A stretch of 51,322 nt of DNA from an uncultured Acetobacteraceae bacterium (GCA_903924985.1 CAIYDT010000149.1:1-51322), one strand, 5' to 3'; positions 1 to 8,711 are shown, numbered from the stretch's first letter. Notes: generated from the sequence alone by a model not told the origin. Numbers and translations are program-made.

Positions 1-120
1 CATTGGCCGCCTGGGCCGCGTCCCGCAACCAGCCGATTCTGGCACGATTGTTGGTCCTGTGAGAGCAAACAGGCGGGACGCGTTCGAAGGCAACATATCG
101 AGGCAGGCGACGTCGCGTGG

Positions 121-1350
121 GTGCTGGTCAGCACCATACTGGTGTTACTGATGACCATTCCCGGCCTGGCGTTGTTCTACGCCGGGATGGTCCGCAAGAA
201 AAATATGCTGGCCATCATGATGCAGTCGTTCAGCCTCTGCGCGGCGATGACGGTGGTGTGGATGGTGGCTGGCTACTCGCTGGCCTTCGGCAACGGCAAC
301 GCCTGGATCGGCGATTTCTCCAGGCTGTTCCTCAATGGGCTGGCGGACGGCTGGGACCAGCCGTTCACGCTGGGTGCCGGCACTGCCAACCCGCAGCCGA
401 CGACGATCCCGGAGAGCGTGTTCCTCATGTTCCAGATGGCCTTCGCCATCATCACGCCCGCCGTGGTCACAGGCAGCTGCGCCGACCGGATGAAGTTCTC
501 CGCCATGCTGGTGTTCTTCACCCTGTGGTCGCTGCTGATCTACGCCCCGCTCGCGCATTGGGTCTGGAGCGCCACCGGCTGGCTCGCCGTCATGGGCATC
601 GCCGATTTCGCCGGCGGCACGGTGGTCGAGATCAACTGCGGCGTCACCGGTCTGGTCTGCGCCTTGGTGCTGGGCAAGCGGCTTGGCTACGGCACTGAAA
701 ACATGGCGCCCTATAACCTGTCCTACGCCGTGATTGGCGCCTGCCTGCTCTGGGTGGGCTGGATGGGCTTCAACTCCGGTGGTGCGCTTGGCGCCAATGG
801 CCGAGCGGGGATGGCTGTGCTGGTGACGCAGATCGCGGCGGCGGGGGCGACAATGTCCTGGACCTTCGCGGAATGGTTCCTGCGCGGCAAACCGTCGGTC
901 CTCGGCGCGATCTCCGGCGCGGTGGCGGGCCTGGTGGCGATCACCCCGGCCGCGGGCTTCGTCTTGCCCGGGCCGGCTTTAGCGATCGGCTTGGTGGCGG
1001 GGGCGGTATGCTTCTGGATGTCCACCACCGTGAAGGGGTGGCTGGGCTACGACGACAGCCTCGACGCCTTCGGGGTGCACGGCATCGGGGGGATCATCGG
1101 CACCCTGGCGACCGGTTGGTTCGCCTTTGGGCCGCTGACCGCGACCAAGGACGCGCCGGCCGGAGTCAATATCGGCGGCCTGCACCAGCTTGGCGTGCAG
1201 GCGGTCGCGGTCGTCGCCACCATCGCATTCTGCGCCATCGGCAGTTGGATCCTCCTGAAGATCGTCGACGCCACGGTCGGACTGCGCGTTACCCGGGAAG
1301 AAGAACGGGAGGGTCTGGACATCGTCCTACACGGCGAACAGGTGTTCTGA
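121..1350 (+). CDS. amt: Ammonium channel/transporter, Amt family (5' end uncertain)
   Basis: Inner-membrane channel that conducts ammonium/ammonia. The 409-residue product aligns by eye along its whole length with AmtB: DFAGGTVV about residues 163-170, GFNSGG, GEW-like FAEW, and FGVHGIGG about 317-324. Eleven hydrophobic segments are expected. The second pore histidine is present at residue 320, but the position of the first one (H168 of E. coli AmtB) is glutamate E170 (codon 628-630). The GTG at 121 is the first start codon in frame; the frame is open to the left window edge (GDVAW lies just before 121, as in other Amts) but holds no ATG, GTG or TTG. The natural N-terminus and signal sequence are therefore either outside the window or damaged. 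No glnK is visible, since the usual upstream position is off the window. Confidence 0.9.
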   Translation: MLVSTILVLLMTIPGLALFYAGMVRKKNMLAIMMQSFSLCAAMTVVWMVAGYSLAFGNGNAWIGDFSRLFLNGLADGWDQPFTLGAGTANPQPTTIPESVFLMFQMAFAIITPAVVTGSCADRMKFSAMLVFFTLWSLLIYAPLAHWVWSATGWLAVMGIADFAGGTVVEINCGVTGLVCALVLGKRLGYGTENMAPYNLSYAVIGACLLWVGWMGFNSGGALGANGRAGMAVLVTQIAAAGATMSWTFAEWFLRGKPSVLGAISGAVAGLVAITPAAGFVLPGPALAIGLVAGAVCFWMSTTVKGWLGYDDSLDAFGVHGIGGIIGTLATGWFAFGPLTATKDAPAGVNIGGLHQLGVQAVAVVATIAFCAIGSWILLKIVDATVGLRVTREEEREGLDIVLHGEQVF

Positions 1351-1428
1351 TACCGCTTTATTAATCAGCCACTTCCAGGGTATGGTTAAGTGCGTGCCCG
1401 AAGCTCGGGCATGCACGAGGGAAGAGAC

Positions 1429-3909
1429 ATGGCCACCCGATCCCCCACCCTGGAGGCGCGCCGCATCGCCTCCCCCGCCCTGAAGGCGCTGATCGGCCAC
1501 CGATCGGCGGAATTCGGCGGCATCTCCCTCGGTATGGCGGGCATCGCCGTGCTGATCGCACTCGTGACGTACGATCCCCTCGATCCATCTTTGAACACCG
1601 CGACCACCCGGCATGCCGCCAATCTGGCCGGGCAGGGCGGGGCGATGTTGTCCGATCTGTTGCTGCAAGGCTTCGGGCTCGCCGGCGCCTTGCCCGGGCT
1701 GGCAATGCTCGCCTGGGCTTGGCGCATCGCCTCGCATCGCGGCGTCGGCAGCATGGCCTTCCGGTTGGCCTGCCTGCTCGCCGCCCTGCCCCTGCTGGCA
1801 GCCGTGCTCGCCAGCTTACCGGCCGCTCAGTCGCTGGGCTGGCCCGCGACCTCGGGCCTGGGCGGCGCGGTCGGGCTGCTGCTGTCGCATGTCGGCCTCG
1901 ATGCCGGGCAAACGCTGTTCGGCCCGGTGGGCGTAGTCGCGGTCTGGGCAACCGGCTTGGCAGCCGCCACTGGGCTTTCGGTGCTGTCTATGGGGCTGTC
2001 GTCCGGGGAGTGGAAGGCCGCGGGCCGAGCGACCGCGACCGCCGCGCGCATGGGCGTGTCGAGTGGCCGCGATGCCGCTGGCGCGTTCGCCAGGGGCACC
2101 AGGCGCGTAACGCCGTCCGCGTGGCTCTCGGGCATCGTGAGCCGAACCCCGCCGATGGAGCCCGAAGCGACGCGGCCGCCGCCGATCACGCGGTCCCCGC
2201 CACCACGCCCCGCCGCCCCCCCCGTTATGCAACCTGCCCCCATCGCCCTGCTGGACGACGATTCGGACGACAGGCCCGCGATCGATACGCGCCCGGCCGA
2301 ACCGCCGCGGCCAGCCCAAACGGGCGCCCCGGTCGTGCACGCCCGCAAGACATCCTCTGCCTACCGCAAGCCGGTGCAGGAGACGCTGCCCCTGCCCGAC
2401 GCCAGTTGGCGCATGCCGCCCCTCAGCCTGCTGAAAAAGCCGCCTGCCCGCATCGTCACCGGACCGACCGAGGAGGCCCTTCAGGGCAACGCCCGCTTGC
2501 TCGAAACCGTGCTCGGCGAATACGGCGTGCAAGGGACCATCGTGGAAATCCGTCCCGGTCCGGTCGTGACGCTGTATGAGCTGGAACCCGCCCCCGGCAT
2601 CCGGAGCGCCCGTGTGATCGGGCTGGCGGACGACGTGGCGCGCAGCTTGTCGGTTGTCGCCGTGCGCATCGCCACCGTGCCTGGCCGCAACGTTATCGGC
2701 ATCGAGGTGCCGAACGCCAAGCGGGAGACCGTCTACCTCAGCGAAATCCTGTCCAGCGGTGAGGTCCAGAACGCCACCGGCAAGCTGGTACTGGCGCTGG
2801 GCAAGGACATCGGCGGCACCTCGGTCATCGCCGATCTCGCCCGCATGCCCCATCTGATGATCGCCGGCACCACCGGGTCCGGCAAATCGGTCGGCGTCAA
2901 CGCCATGATCCTGTCGCTGCTGTATCGGCTGTCGCCGGATCAGTGCCGCCTGATCCTGATCGACCCCAAGATGCTGGAACTGTCCATATACGAGGGCATC
3001 CCGCATTTGATGGCCCCCGTCGTCACCGAACCCGCCAAGGCGGTGATCGCCCTCAAGTGGACCGTCCGCGAGATGGAGCGCCGCTATCGCGCCATGAGCC
3101 AGCTCGGCGTCCGCAACGTCGGCGGCTACAACGACCGGGTGGTCGAGGCGCGCGCCAAGGGCGAGGTCGTGACGCGCAAGGTCCAGACCGGCTTCGACCC
3201 CGACACCGGCAGCCCCACCTTCGAGGAACAGCCGCTGGCGCTGGAACCGCTGCCCTTCATCGTGGTCGTGGTCGACGAAATGGCCGACCTGATGATGGTC
3301 GCCGGCAAGGAGATCGAGCAAGCCGTGCAGCGCCTGGCCCAAATGGCGCGCGCCGCCGGCATCCATGTGATCATGGCGACGCAGCGACCCTCGGTCGACG
3401 TCATCACCGGCACCATCAAAGCAAACTTCCCGACGCGCATCAGCTTTCAGGTCATTTCGAAGTTCGACTCCCGCACCATCCTGGGCGAGCAGGGCGCCGA
3501 ACAACTGCTGGGTATGGGCGATATGCTGTTCATGCCGGGCGCTGGCCGCATCGCCCGCGTACATGGCCCGTTCGTTTCGGATGATGAGGTCGAGGCGGTC
3601 GTTGCCTTCCTGCGGGAGCAGGGTGAGCCGGCTTATGTGGAGGAAGTGACTGAAGTGCCTGACGGTGACACGTCGGTCAGCAGCATCCTGGAGGCAAGCG
3701 AGGGTGAGAAAGGCCTGTTCGATCAGGCCGTTGCCGTGGTGGCACGGGAGGGCAAGGCGTCCACGTCCTTTATCCAGCGGCATCTGAACATCGGCTACAA
3801 CCGCGCGGCGAAGCTGATCGAGCAGATGGAAAAAGAGGGGATTATTACGCCGGCCAATCATGCCGGGAAGCGGGAGATTCTGGTGCGGCGGACCAACGAC
3901 GAGGATTGA
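1429..3909 (+). CDS. ftsK: DNA translocase FtsK
   Basis: Septum-anchored ATPase that pumps chromosomal DNA during division and activates XerCD at dif. The 826-aa protein has an N-terminal block of about four hydrophobic segments (residues 30-180), a Pro/Ala-rich linker (about 220-340), then the RecA-like motor: Walker A GTTGSGKS at 480-487 and Walker [10 protein letters not shown] around D616. A winged-helix gamma domain that reads KOPS sites sits at the C-terminus (about 755-815, containing [22 protein letters not shown]). ATG 1429 follows GAGGGAAGAG and is preferred; ATG 1411 and GTG 1390 are in frame upstream. The linker is shorter than in E. coli FtsK, as is usual in alphaproteobacteria. 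The stop codon overlaps the start of a palindromic repeat. Confidence 0.97.
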   Translation: MATRSPTLEARRIASPALKALIGHRSAEFGGISLGMAGIAVLIALVTYDPLDPSLNTATTRHAANLAGQGGAMLSDLLLQGFGLAGALPGLAMLAWAWRIASHRGVGSMAFRLACLLAALPLLAAVLASLPAAQSLGWPATSGLGGAVGLLLSHVGLDAGQTLFGPVGVVAVWATGLAAATGLSVLSMGLSSGEWKAAGRATATAARMGVSSGRDAAGAFARGTRRVTPSAWLSGIVSRTPPMEPEATRPPPITRSPPPRPAAPPVMQPAPIALLDDDSDDRPAIDTRPAEPPRPAQTGAPVVHARKTSSAYRKPVQETLPLPDASWRMPPLSLLKKPPARIVTGPTEEALQGNARLLETVLGEYGVQGTIVEIRPGPVVTLYELEPAPGIRSARVIGLADDVARSLSVVAVRIATVPGRNVIGIEVPNAKRETVYLSEILSSGEVQNATGKLVLALGKDIGGTSVIADLARMPHLMIAGTTGSGKSVGVNAMILSLLYRLSPDQCRLILIDPKMLELSIYEGIPHLMAPVVTEPAKAVIALKWTVREMERRYRAMSQLGVRNVGGYNDRVVEARAKGEVVTRKVQTGFDPDTGSPTFEEQPLALEPLPFIVVVVDEMADLMMVAGKEIEQAVQRLAQMARAAGIHVIMATQRPSVDVITGTIKANFPTRISFQVISKFDSRTILGEQGAEQLLGMGDMLFMPGAGRIARVHGPFVSDDEVEAVVAFLREQGEPAYVEEVTEVPDGDTSVSSILEASEGEKGLFDQAVAVVAREGKASTSFIQRHLNIGYNRAAKLIEQMEKEGIITPANHAGKREILVRRTNDED

Positions 3910-4081
3910 TACCAATCGCCGTTGGAACAGACGTACCGGCCGCCGTTCCACGTCATGCCGGCGGATGCCGGTATCCAGGTCTTTCTGTCCTCACCGCTCA
4001 GTAAAAACGTGGAAGGCGGGGTCACGCCCGCCATGACGAGGAGGGGCTAACGGAGAGCCGGTTCCAACGGCGGACTGGTAT
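3909..4081. repeat. 173-bp palindromic intergenic element (REP/MITE-like)
   Basis: The ends are inverted repeats: ATACCAATCGCCGTTGGAAC at 3909-3928 and its near-complement GTTCCAACGGCGGACTGGTA(T) at 4061-4081. Nested inside is a second pair, CGTCATG near 3951 and CATGACG near 4032. The left arm overlaps the ftsK stop codon, so the element may double as a transcript end. Shorter sequences with the same ATACCA ends occur at 6108-6146 and about 51193. No transposase is encoded inside. This looks like a dispersed non-autonomous repeat; calling it a MITE is an inference. Confidence 0.7.
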
Positions 4082-4092
4082 GAGGTTTGAGG

Positions 4093-4275
4093 GATGGCGT
4101 AGACGCGGGCGCGCAGAATATCGGCCAGACCGTAAGTCATTTGGCCGGGATCACAGCAGTCGGGGATTACCACGGCCAGCCGGTCGAGCAGGCCAAAGCG
4201 CTTGTCCACGCCGGCCAGCAAAAGCACGCCGCCATCTGAATTGATGGTATCCCCATCAAACGCGGCACGATCAAA
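4093..4275 (-). mobile_element. IS1380-type transposase fragment (relic)
   Basis: About 61 codons on the minus strand read FDRAAFDGD, then a SDGGVLLL stretch, DRLAVVIPD, DPGQM and ILRARVYAI. This is the conserved N-terminal part of IS1380-family DDE transposases (FDGG..TSDGGVLLLRE..RRLGL...D.RDP..V.H...D.LRQRVFAI). There is no start codon and no catalytic domain. The reading frame continues only into unrelated sequence on both sides: the palindromic repeat downstream and the autotransporter 3' end upstream. It is a dead remnant abutting the autotransporter stop codon. Family assignment is from recalled consensus. Confidence 0.72.
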
Positions 4276-6007
4276 AGGTCCAGCGTGCCCCGAGTGTGCC
4301 GCCTTGGACGCTCGAACTCGCCCCGGCGGAACCCGCGTAACGCAGGAACACCTGGCCAGACCCAAGCGACAGACTCACGCCCAGTCCGAAGACGGCGACA
4401 TTGCGTGGGGCGGGTGCGCCGTTGACCGTGAATGCGGCACCCGGCGTGCCGTCCAGGTACGCGGTTGAGTCCCGTCGTGTCGCCAAGAACTCGTGGCCCC
4501 AGCCGAGCCGGCCGCTGATCTGCAATGGCGTCTGCAATCCGACCGGCATCGCGTAGGCGATCTCAGTGCCCAGGATGCTCTGCGCGGACCCGGTGGTGTT
4601 GCTGGCGACATGCAGATCCGCGGCGCTGGCGCCGCTTTCGGTGAATCTGTTCTGGGCAAAGACGATGGACTGGAGCGCCACGAAGGGTGTTACGGCGACG
4701 GCGGCGCTGAGGTCGTGCCGATAGCCCGTTTCCACACGTGACAGGAAGCCGCTGCCGCTGGGGGATCCGCTCGCCCTGCGCGCAACGCTCCAATAGTTAC
4801 TGGCGAAGTCGATATCGCGATTCACCGAGGCATCATTGTAAGCGTAGCCCACCGTACCCTCGATATACCAGGCGCTCGGCGCGAAGCGTATGTAAGGCGC
4901 TGCCGAGAAGCTGTCATAACCGCCGCTGCCTGGGATCCCATTGGTCACAAATCCGCCGCGCGTGTAGCCGAGGCCGACACCTACTCGCAACGTGGGGTCG
5001 ATCCAATAATCGAAGCCACCGGCGATGCCGCCGATGCCGAATGCAACATCGTGGCTGTCGCCGTTGCCCGACTCGGATCCGGCACCGCCGACCGCGGTCA
5101 GCCAGGGCAGTAGCTTGCCGATGGCGATGGCCGGACTGTGCATCTGATCGCGCACCGCGCCGAGGAAGAGTTGTCCCGCCGTGATTGCCGCCGTCGCGGT
5201 GTCGGCATAGACCTCGCCATCGAGCTGCGCGAGCGCCTGCTGAAGCGGGACCGGGTTGCCGAAATTCAGGCTATCCAGAGTATTGTAGATCCCGTCCATG
5301 TCAGTGAAGAGCCCGGGCAGGGTGGCATGGTCGAGCGCGCGAGCAACCGCCGCGGTGTTGCCGGTCCCCGCGTTCGGCAAATAGGCCAACGCATAGGTGC
5401 CGAGCGGCTGCTGGTTGATGTAGTCCGAGGCGGGCAGATACTGCGGACTGGCGCAGTTCGGAGAGCTGGACGTGCCGATGATGTAGGACTGGTAGGCACC
5501 GCCGTTACCCCACGGACCGGGGGTCGGGATCGCCGGCGGATTGGCCGGGAAATTCCCGTTCACCGGCGCGCCGGTCCCAGTCATCACGCATGTGCCAGCT
5601 GGAATCTCCACGAGCGTGACGTTGGTTGGCAGGTATGGCAACGCCAGCACATTCCTGATCTGCTCTGGCGTGAGGCCGCGAATGGCGTTCGAGCCCGCGA
5701 TGAACGCGCGATTGGGCGCCGTAACGCCCAGCGTATAGACTCGGACATACTGGGTTGGCGCTGTTGTCAGCACGACGTCAGCCGGCGCCGAAGCGAGAAA
5801 CGCCGCCGTCGGAGGCGTACTGGAAATATACGTGTTGGCATCAGCGCCGGTGGTGATCCATGGCATCACCACTATCCCGGGTGGTACCGGAAAGCTGGTT
5901 TGATTGTACTGCGCCTGCGCGCCAGCCGGCAACGCCATCTCGCCCACGATCAGGCACAGAGAAACAAGTATGGTTCGCCACGGGCCTATTATGGTGGAAG
6001 CTGCCAT
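4271..6007 (-). CDS. Autotransporter (type Va) with small globular passenger
   Basis: Secreted or surface protein of 578 aa. Residues 1-32 are a signal peptide ending AGAQA|Q. Residues of about 33-240 form the passenger; about 245-290 (QQALAQLDGEVYADTATAAI and following) are the linker helix typical just before the barrel. About 310-578 is the 12-strand outer-membrane autotransporter barrel, ending in the expected terminal aromatic (GARWTF). The passenger is short, lacks beta-helix repeats, and contains ALPYLPTNVTLVEIPAGT and WGNGGAYQ. That pattern recalls compact ADP-ribosyl/NAD-cleaving toxin folds, but this is speculative. The gene stands alone; the stop is immediately followed by the IS1380 relic. 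Confidence 0.85.
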   Translation of the reverse strand: MAASTIIGPWRTILVSLCLIVGEMALPAGAQAQYNQTSFPVPPGIVVMPWITTGADANTYISSTPPTAAFLASAPADVVLTTAPTQYVRVYTLGVTAPNRAFIAGSNAIRGLTPEQIRNVLALPYLPTNVTLVEIPAGTCVMTGTGAPVNGNFPANPPAIPTPGPWGNGGAYQSYIIGTSSSPNCASPQYLPASDYINQQPLGTYALAYLPNAGTGNTAAVARALDHATLPGLFTDMDGIYNTLDSLNFGNPVPLQQALAQLDGEVYADTATAAITAGQLFLGAVRDQMHSPAIAIGKLLPWLTAVGGAGSESGNGDSHDVAFGIGGIAGGFDYWIDPTLRVGVGLGYTRGGFVTNGIPGSGGYDSFSAAPYIRFAPSAWYIEGTVGYAYNDASVNRDIDFASNYWSVARRASGSPSGSGFLSRVETGYRHDLSAAVAVTPFVALQSIVFAQNRFTESGASAADLHVASNTTGSAQSILGTEIAYAMPVGLQTPLQISGRLGWGHEFLATRRDSTAYLDGTPGAAFTVNGAPAPRNVAVFGLGVSLSLGSGQVFLRYAGSAGASSSVQGGTLGARWTF

Positions 6008-6107
6008 CGAGACTCTCGCCTGGATTTCTCCGGTTATCAGCCGTTTCGATCAAGTTGTGGGCAGTCTAGCACCTTGGCTCAGAGATTACGACTCTTTATT
6101 GTGAGTA

Positions 6108-6146
6108 ATACCAGCCCGCTGAAATAGCGCTTCAGCCGCGTGGTAT
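6108..6146. repeat. Short palindrome with ATACCA ends
   Basis: The arms ATACCAGCCCGCTGAA (6108-6123) and TTCAGCCGCGTGGTAT (6131-6146) are inverted copies matching at 13 of 16 positions, with a 7-nt loop. It lies between the autotransporter promoter region and the trmB stop codon. It shares its ends with the 173-bp element at 3909-4081 and could be a small member of that family or a transcription terminator for trmB without a U-tract. Confidence 0.6.
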
Positions 6147-6154
6147 GAGACGGG

Positions 6155-6829
6155 CTAACGGCGCGTAAACGTCCAATACAACGGCGTCCGCCCGGCCTTC
6201 AGCGCCTTGGCCTCATACCGCGTCGGCGGCCACCCCTCGGGCCGTTCCGTCGCCGGGGGCGGCGCGTCGAACAGGGTCTGCGCCCCCATCACCTCCGTCA
6301 CCCACGCCTGGTAGGTGGGGTCGTCGCTGGCCACGCGCCATTCCGCGCCCGGCTTCAGCACACGCGCCAACTCGGGCAACATCGCCGGGTGCACGAACCG
6401 CCGCTTGGCGTGGCGCATCTTGGGCCAGGGGTCGGGGAACATAAGGAACAGGCGGTCCAGGCAGGCGTCCGGCAACGCGCGGATCAGCACGCGGCCATCA
6501 TCCGGCCAGAGGCGCAGGTTCGGCGGCAAGGGCGCCGTAGCCTCCCCGCCCTCCGGCACCAAAGCGGACAGCAACGAGCAGATGCCGTTCTCAAACACCT
6601 CGCAGGCGATCAGGCCGGCCTCGGGGTGGGCCGCCGCTTGCGCCAACGCGTGCTCCCCGCCGCCGAAGCCGATCTCCAGCCACAGCTCGGGCAGCCAAGC
6701 GGGCGCCGCCGCCTGATCCAGGCGGAAGCGCAGGCGTTCCAGGGTCACACCCAGAAGAACTTCCTGCCGGGGCCGCAGCTTGTGGCCGCGGCTGCGGCCA
6801 TACAGCCTATCCGGCGGGGGCTTTACCAA
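6155..6829 (-). CDS. trmB: tRNA (guanine-N7-)-methyltransferase TrmB
   Basis: SAM-dependent enzyme that makes m7G46 in the variable loop of tRNAs. In the 224-aa product the SAM-binding loop is EIGFGGGEH (52-60) and the family signature FPDPWPKMRHAKRR lies at 131-144. The C-terminal part (about 190-224) contains the TRYEAKAL stretch that closes the site. The start is TTG at 6829, only 10 nt after the metK stop. No ATG or GTG is available in frame between them, so translation is probably coupled to metK. The pairing is functionally sensible because TrmB consumes the SAM that MetK makes. Confidence 0.95.
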   Translation of the reverse strand: MVKPPPDRLYGRSRGHKLRPRQEVLLGVTLERLRFRLDQAAAPAWLPELWLEIGFGGGEHALAQAAAHPEAGLIACEVFENGICSLLSALVPEGGEATAPLPPNLRLWPDDGRVLIRALPDACLDRLFLMFPDPWPKMRHAKRRFVHPAMLPELARVLKPGAEWRVASDDPTYQAWVTEVMGAQTLFDAPPPATERPEGWPPTRYEAKALKAGRTPLYWTFTRR

Positions 6830-6839
6830 AGGGGATGTA

Positions 6840-8027
6840 TTACCGTCCGAAGGCTGCTTTCAGCGCTGGCACCAGATCCGTCTTTTCCCACGTGAAAGTG
6901 CCTTTTTCCTCATCCGGCTCGCGGCCGAAATGGCCGTAGGCCGACGTCGGTGCGTAGATCGGGCGGTTCATGCGCAGGTGCTCGCGGATGCCGCGGGGCG
7001 ACAGGTCCATCAGGTCGCGCAACGTCTTCTCCAGTCGAGCCTCATCGACGTCTTTGCCCGTGCCCTGCAAATCCACGTACACGGAAAGGGGCCGAGCAAT
7101 GCCGATCGCGTAGGCGATCTGGATGGTGCAGCGGTCGGACAGCCCGGCCGCCACCACGTTCTTCGCCAAGTACCGGCAGGCGTAGGCAGCGGAGCGGTCC
7201 ACCTTGGTGGGGTCCTTGCCGCTGAACGCGCCGCCGCCGTGCGGGGCCGCGCCGCCGTATGTGTCCACGATGATCTTGCGCCCGGTCAGGCCGCAGTCGC
7301 CGTCCGGCCCGCCGATGACGAACTTGCCGGTCGGGTTCACATGGAACTCCGACTCGGGGGGCATCCAGCCGCGCGGCAGGATGGACTCGACCAGCGGCCA
7401 GAGCATGCGCTTGATCTCGGCCTGCTCCAGGCCCTCGACATGCTGGGTGGAGACCACAACGGCGGTGGCGCCGACCGGCTTCCCATCGAGATACCGAAGG
7501 GTCACCTGGCTCTTGGCGTCCGGCAGCAGCCCGGCGACCGAGGCATGGCCGGTCTTCCGCAGGTCGCGGATGCTGCGCAGAATTTCGTGCGAGTAGTGCA
7601 GCGGCGCCGGCATCAGCGTGGCCGTCTCGCGGCACGCATACCCGAACATCAGCCCCTGATCGCCCGCGCCCTCGTCCTTGTTGCCCGCGCTATCCACCCC
7701 CTGCGCGATGTCGGAAGACTGGGAGTGCAAATGCACCGCGATATTGGCGTGCTTCCAGTGGAAACCCTCCTGCTCATACCCGATGTCTTTGATCGCCATG
7801 CGCGTCAGGTGGATCAACAGCTCGGGGGTGACGTTCTCGGGGCCGCGGGTTTCGCCCGCCAGCACGACGCGGTTGGTGGTGACCAACGTCTCACACGCCA
7901 CGCGAGCGAAGGAGTCCTCGGTCAGGAACGCATCCAGTACCGTATCGCTGATGCGGTCGGCGACCTTGTCGGGGTGGCCTTCCGAGACGGACTCGGAGGT
8001 GAACAGGAATTCGCCCGTATCACGCAT
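6840..8027 (-). CDS. metK: S-adenosylmethionine synthetase
   Basis: Makes SAM from methionine and ATP in the cytosol. The 395-aa length is normal. Visible signatures are GHPDK at residues 17-21 with catalytic His18, [12 protein letters not shown] near 120, the flexible-loop region, and [19 protein letters not shown] near 260-280, which binds the triphosphate and K+. It is first in a metK-trmB unit. The leader carries GAGAGAA about 4 nt before ATG as a weak ribosome site and a 7-bp hairpin about 27 nt further up. I could not match the leader to the SAM-I, SAM-II or SAM/SAH riboswitch consensus. Confidence 0.98.
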   Translation of the reverse strand: MRDTGEFLFTSESVSEGHPDKVADRISDTVLDAFLTEDSFARVACETLVTTNRVVLAGETRGPENVTPELLIHLTRMAIKDIGYEQEGFHWKHANIAVHLHSQSSDIAQGVDSAGNKDEGAGDQGLMFGYACRETATLMPAPLHYSHEILRSIRDLRKTGHASVAGLLPDAKSQVTLRYLDGKPVGATAVVVSTQHVEGLEQAEIKRMLWPLVESILPRGWMPPESEFHVNPTGKFVIGGPDGDCGLTGRKIIVDTYGGAAPHGGGAFSGKDPTKVDRSAAYACRYLAKNVVAAGLSDRCTIQIAYAIGIARPLSVYVDLQGTGKDVDEARLEKTLRDLMDLSPRGIREHLRMNRPIYAPTSAYGHFGREPDEEKGTFTWEKTDLVPALKAAFGR

Positions 8028-8053
8028 GGATGGTTCTCTCGCGTCGCGCTGCC

Positions 8054-8074
8054 CACGGCCTTTCTGGGGCCGTG
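8054..8074 (-). promoter_or_regulatory. Hairpin in the metK leader
   Basis: CACGGCC (8054-8060) and GGCCGTG (8068-8074) form a perfect 7-bp stem with a 7-nt loop, ending 27 nt before the metK start. A TTGACC hexamer further up on the minus strand (near 8131) could be a -35 element. Whether the hairpin affects translation is unknown. Confidence 0.35.
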
Positions 8075-8331
8075 CCCAGCCGGGTGCCGGGCCGGCGGTG
8101 TGTGGCGGAGAAGGCGCGGGGGGTCAAGGGTTTTGGGAGCGGCAAACGGGCGATCGGGCGAAGCAATGCCCCGCCGTCACGCCGCCCGCGCCCAGACCGG
8201 TTCGGTGGCCCGATCGTCCGGTGCGGGATCCCCAACCGGCGGAAACGACGAAGGGGAGGATATAAGGGGGACTCCCCGCCGCTTGGGGGCGGAGGCAGGA
8301 CGGAGGGCGCGTCGCGTTGCGGCGGGCGCGG

Positions 8332-8388
8332 GAGCCTATCCAGAATCTTGTGTAACCGGCACGGTCACACAAGAATTCTGATAGGCTC
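8332..8388. repeat. 57-bp near-perfect inverted repeat
   Basis: GAGCCTATCCAGAATCTTGT (8332-8351) and its partner ending GATAGGCTC (to 8388) are about 22-bp arms with a 13-nt loop containing ACCGGCACGGT. The arms differ only by small shifts in the AGAATC/AGAATTC segment. It is far more symmetrical than a normal terminator and has no T-run. The sequence resembles joined terminal inverted repeats of an insertion sequence or a minimal MITE; the family cannot be named from sequence alone. It lies upstream of metK and between divergent genes. Confidence 0.65.
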
Positions 8389-8439
8389 TAGGCTTCCGGG
8401 TTCCGCCACCCCCCTCCGCCCGCCACGCGCCCGGTGCGC

Positions 8440-8591
8440 GACCCGGGAAAACGCCACGATCGCCCGATACAGCAGAAAGCATCCATCACCGGCATATCCG
8501 GATCGGGAGCAAGCCCGGCCGCCGAATCCCGTACCTTGTCCAGCAGCACAACCAGTTCCATATCCAGCGCCCGCGCATGATGGCGAAAGTC
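8440..8591 (-). pseudogene. Possible decayed coding remnant
   Basis: On the minus strand one frame reads DFRHHARALDMELVVLLDKV, then a segment ending APDPDMPVMDA. At about 8477 the protein-like character moves to another frame that reads FLLYRAIVAFSR. Joined, these look like the end of one real protein with a frameshift. Upstream of it the frame runs into the G-rich low-complexity tract. I do not recognise the family, and the evidence is only amino-acid texture. Confidence 0.25.
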
Positions 8592-8624
8592 CGGTTGGGG
8601 TCGAAACCCGACACCCGAACCGAT

Positions 8625-8691
8625 CCACCACCCACCCCACCCCCGCTTGCCCCCACCCCACCCCCACCCTAACCTCCCCCCAAGCCCCAAA
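8625..8691 (-). other. G-rich tract with strong G-quadruplex potential
   Basis: The minus strand carries many runs of three to six G separated by one to a few bases (for example GGGTGGGGGTGGGGTGGGGG around 8651-8672). The plus strand is the matching C-rich, i-motif-prone strand, ending about 20 nt before the start of the solute-binding protein gene. It could affect transcription or translation of that gene, or simply be a mutational low-complexity tract. Confidence 0.7.
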
Positions 8692-8711
8692 CCGGGCCGG
8701 GAGCACGTCCA

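Noticed and set aside
1816..3951. 711-codon open frame on the minus strand opposite ftsK
   Set aside because: It mirrors ftsK in a GC-rich genome; the product is His/Asp/Gly-rich low-complexity with no domain, while the plus strand encodes an unmistakable FtsK.
8028..8150. SAM-type riboswitch ahead of metK
   Set aside because: I looked for SAM-I, SAM-II and SAM/SAH motifs and found only a simple 7-bp hairpin with no conserved core.
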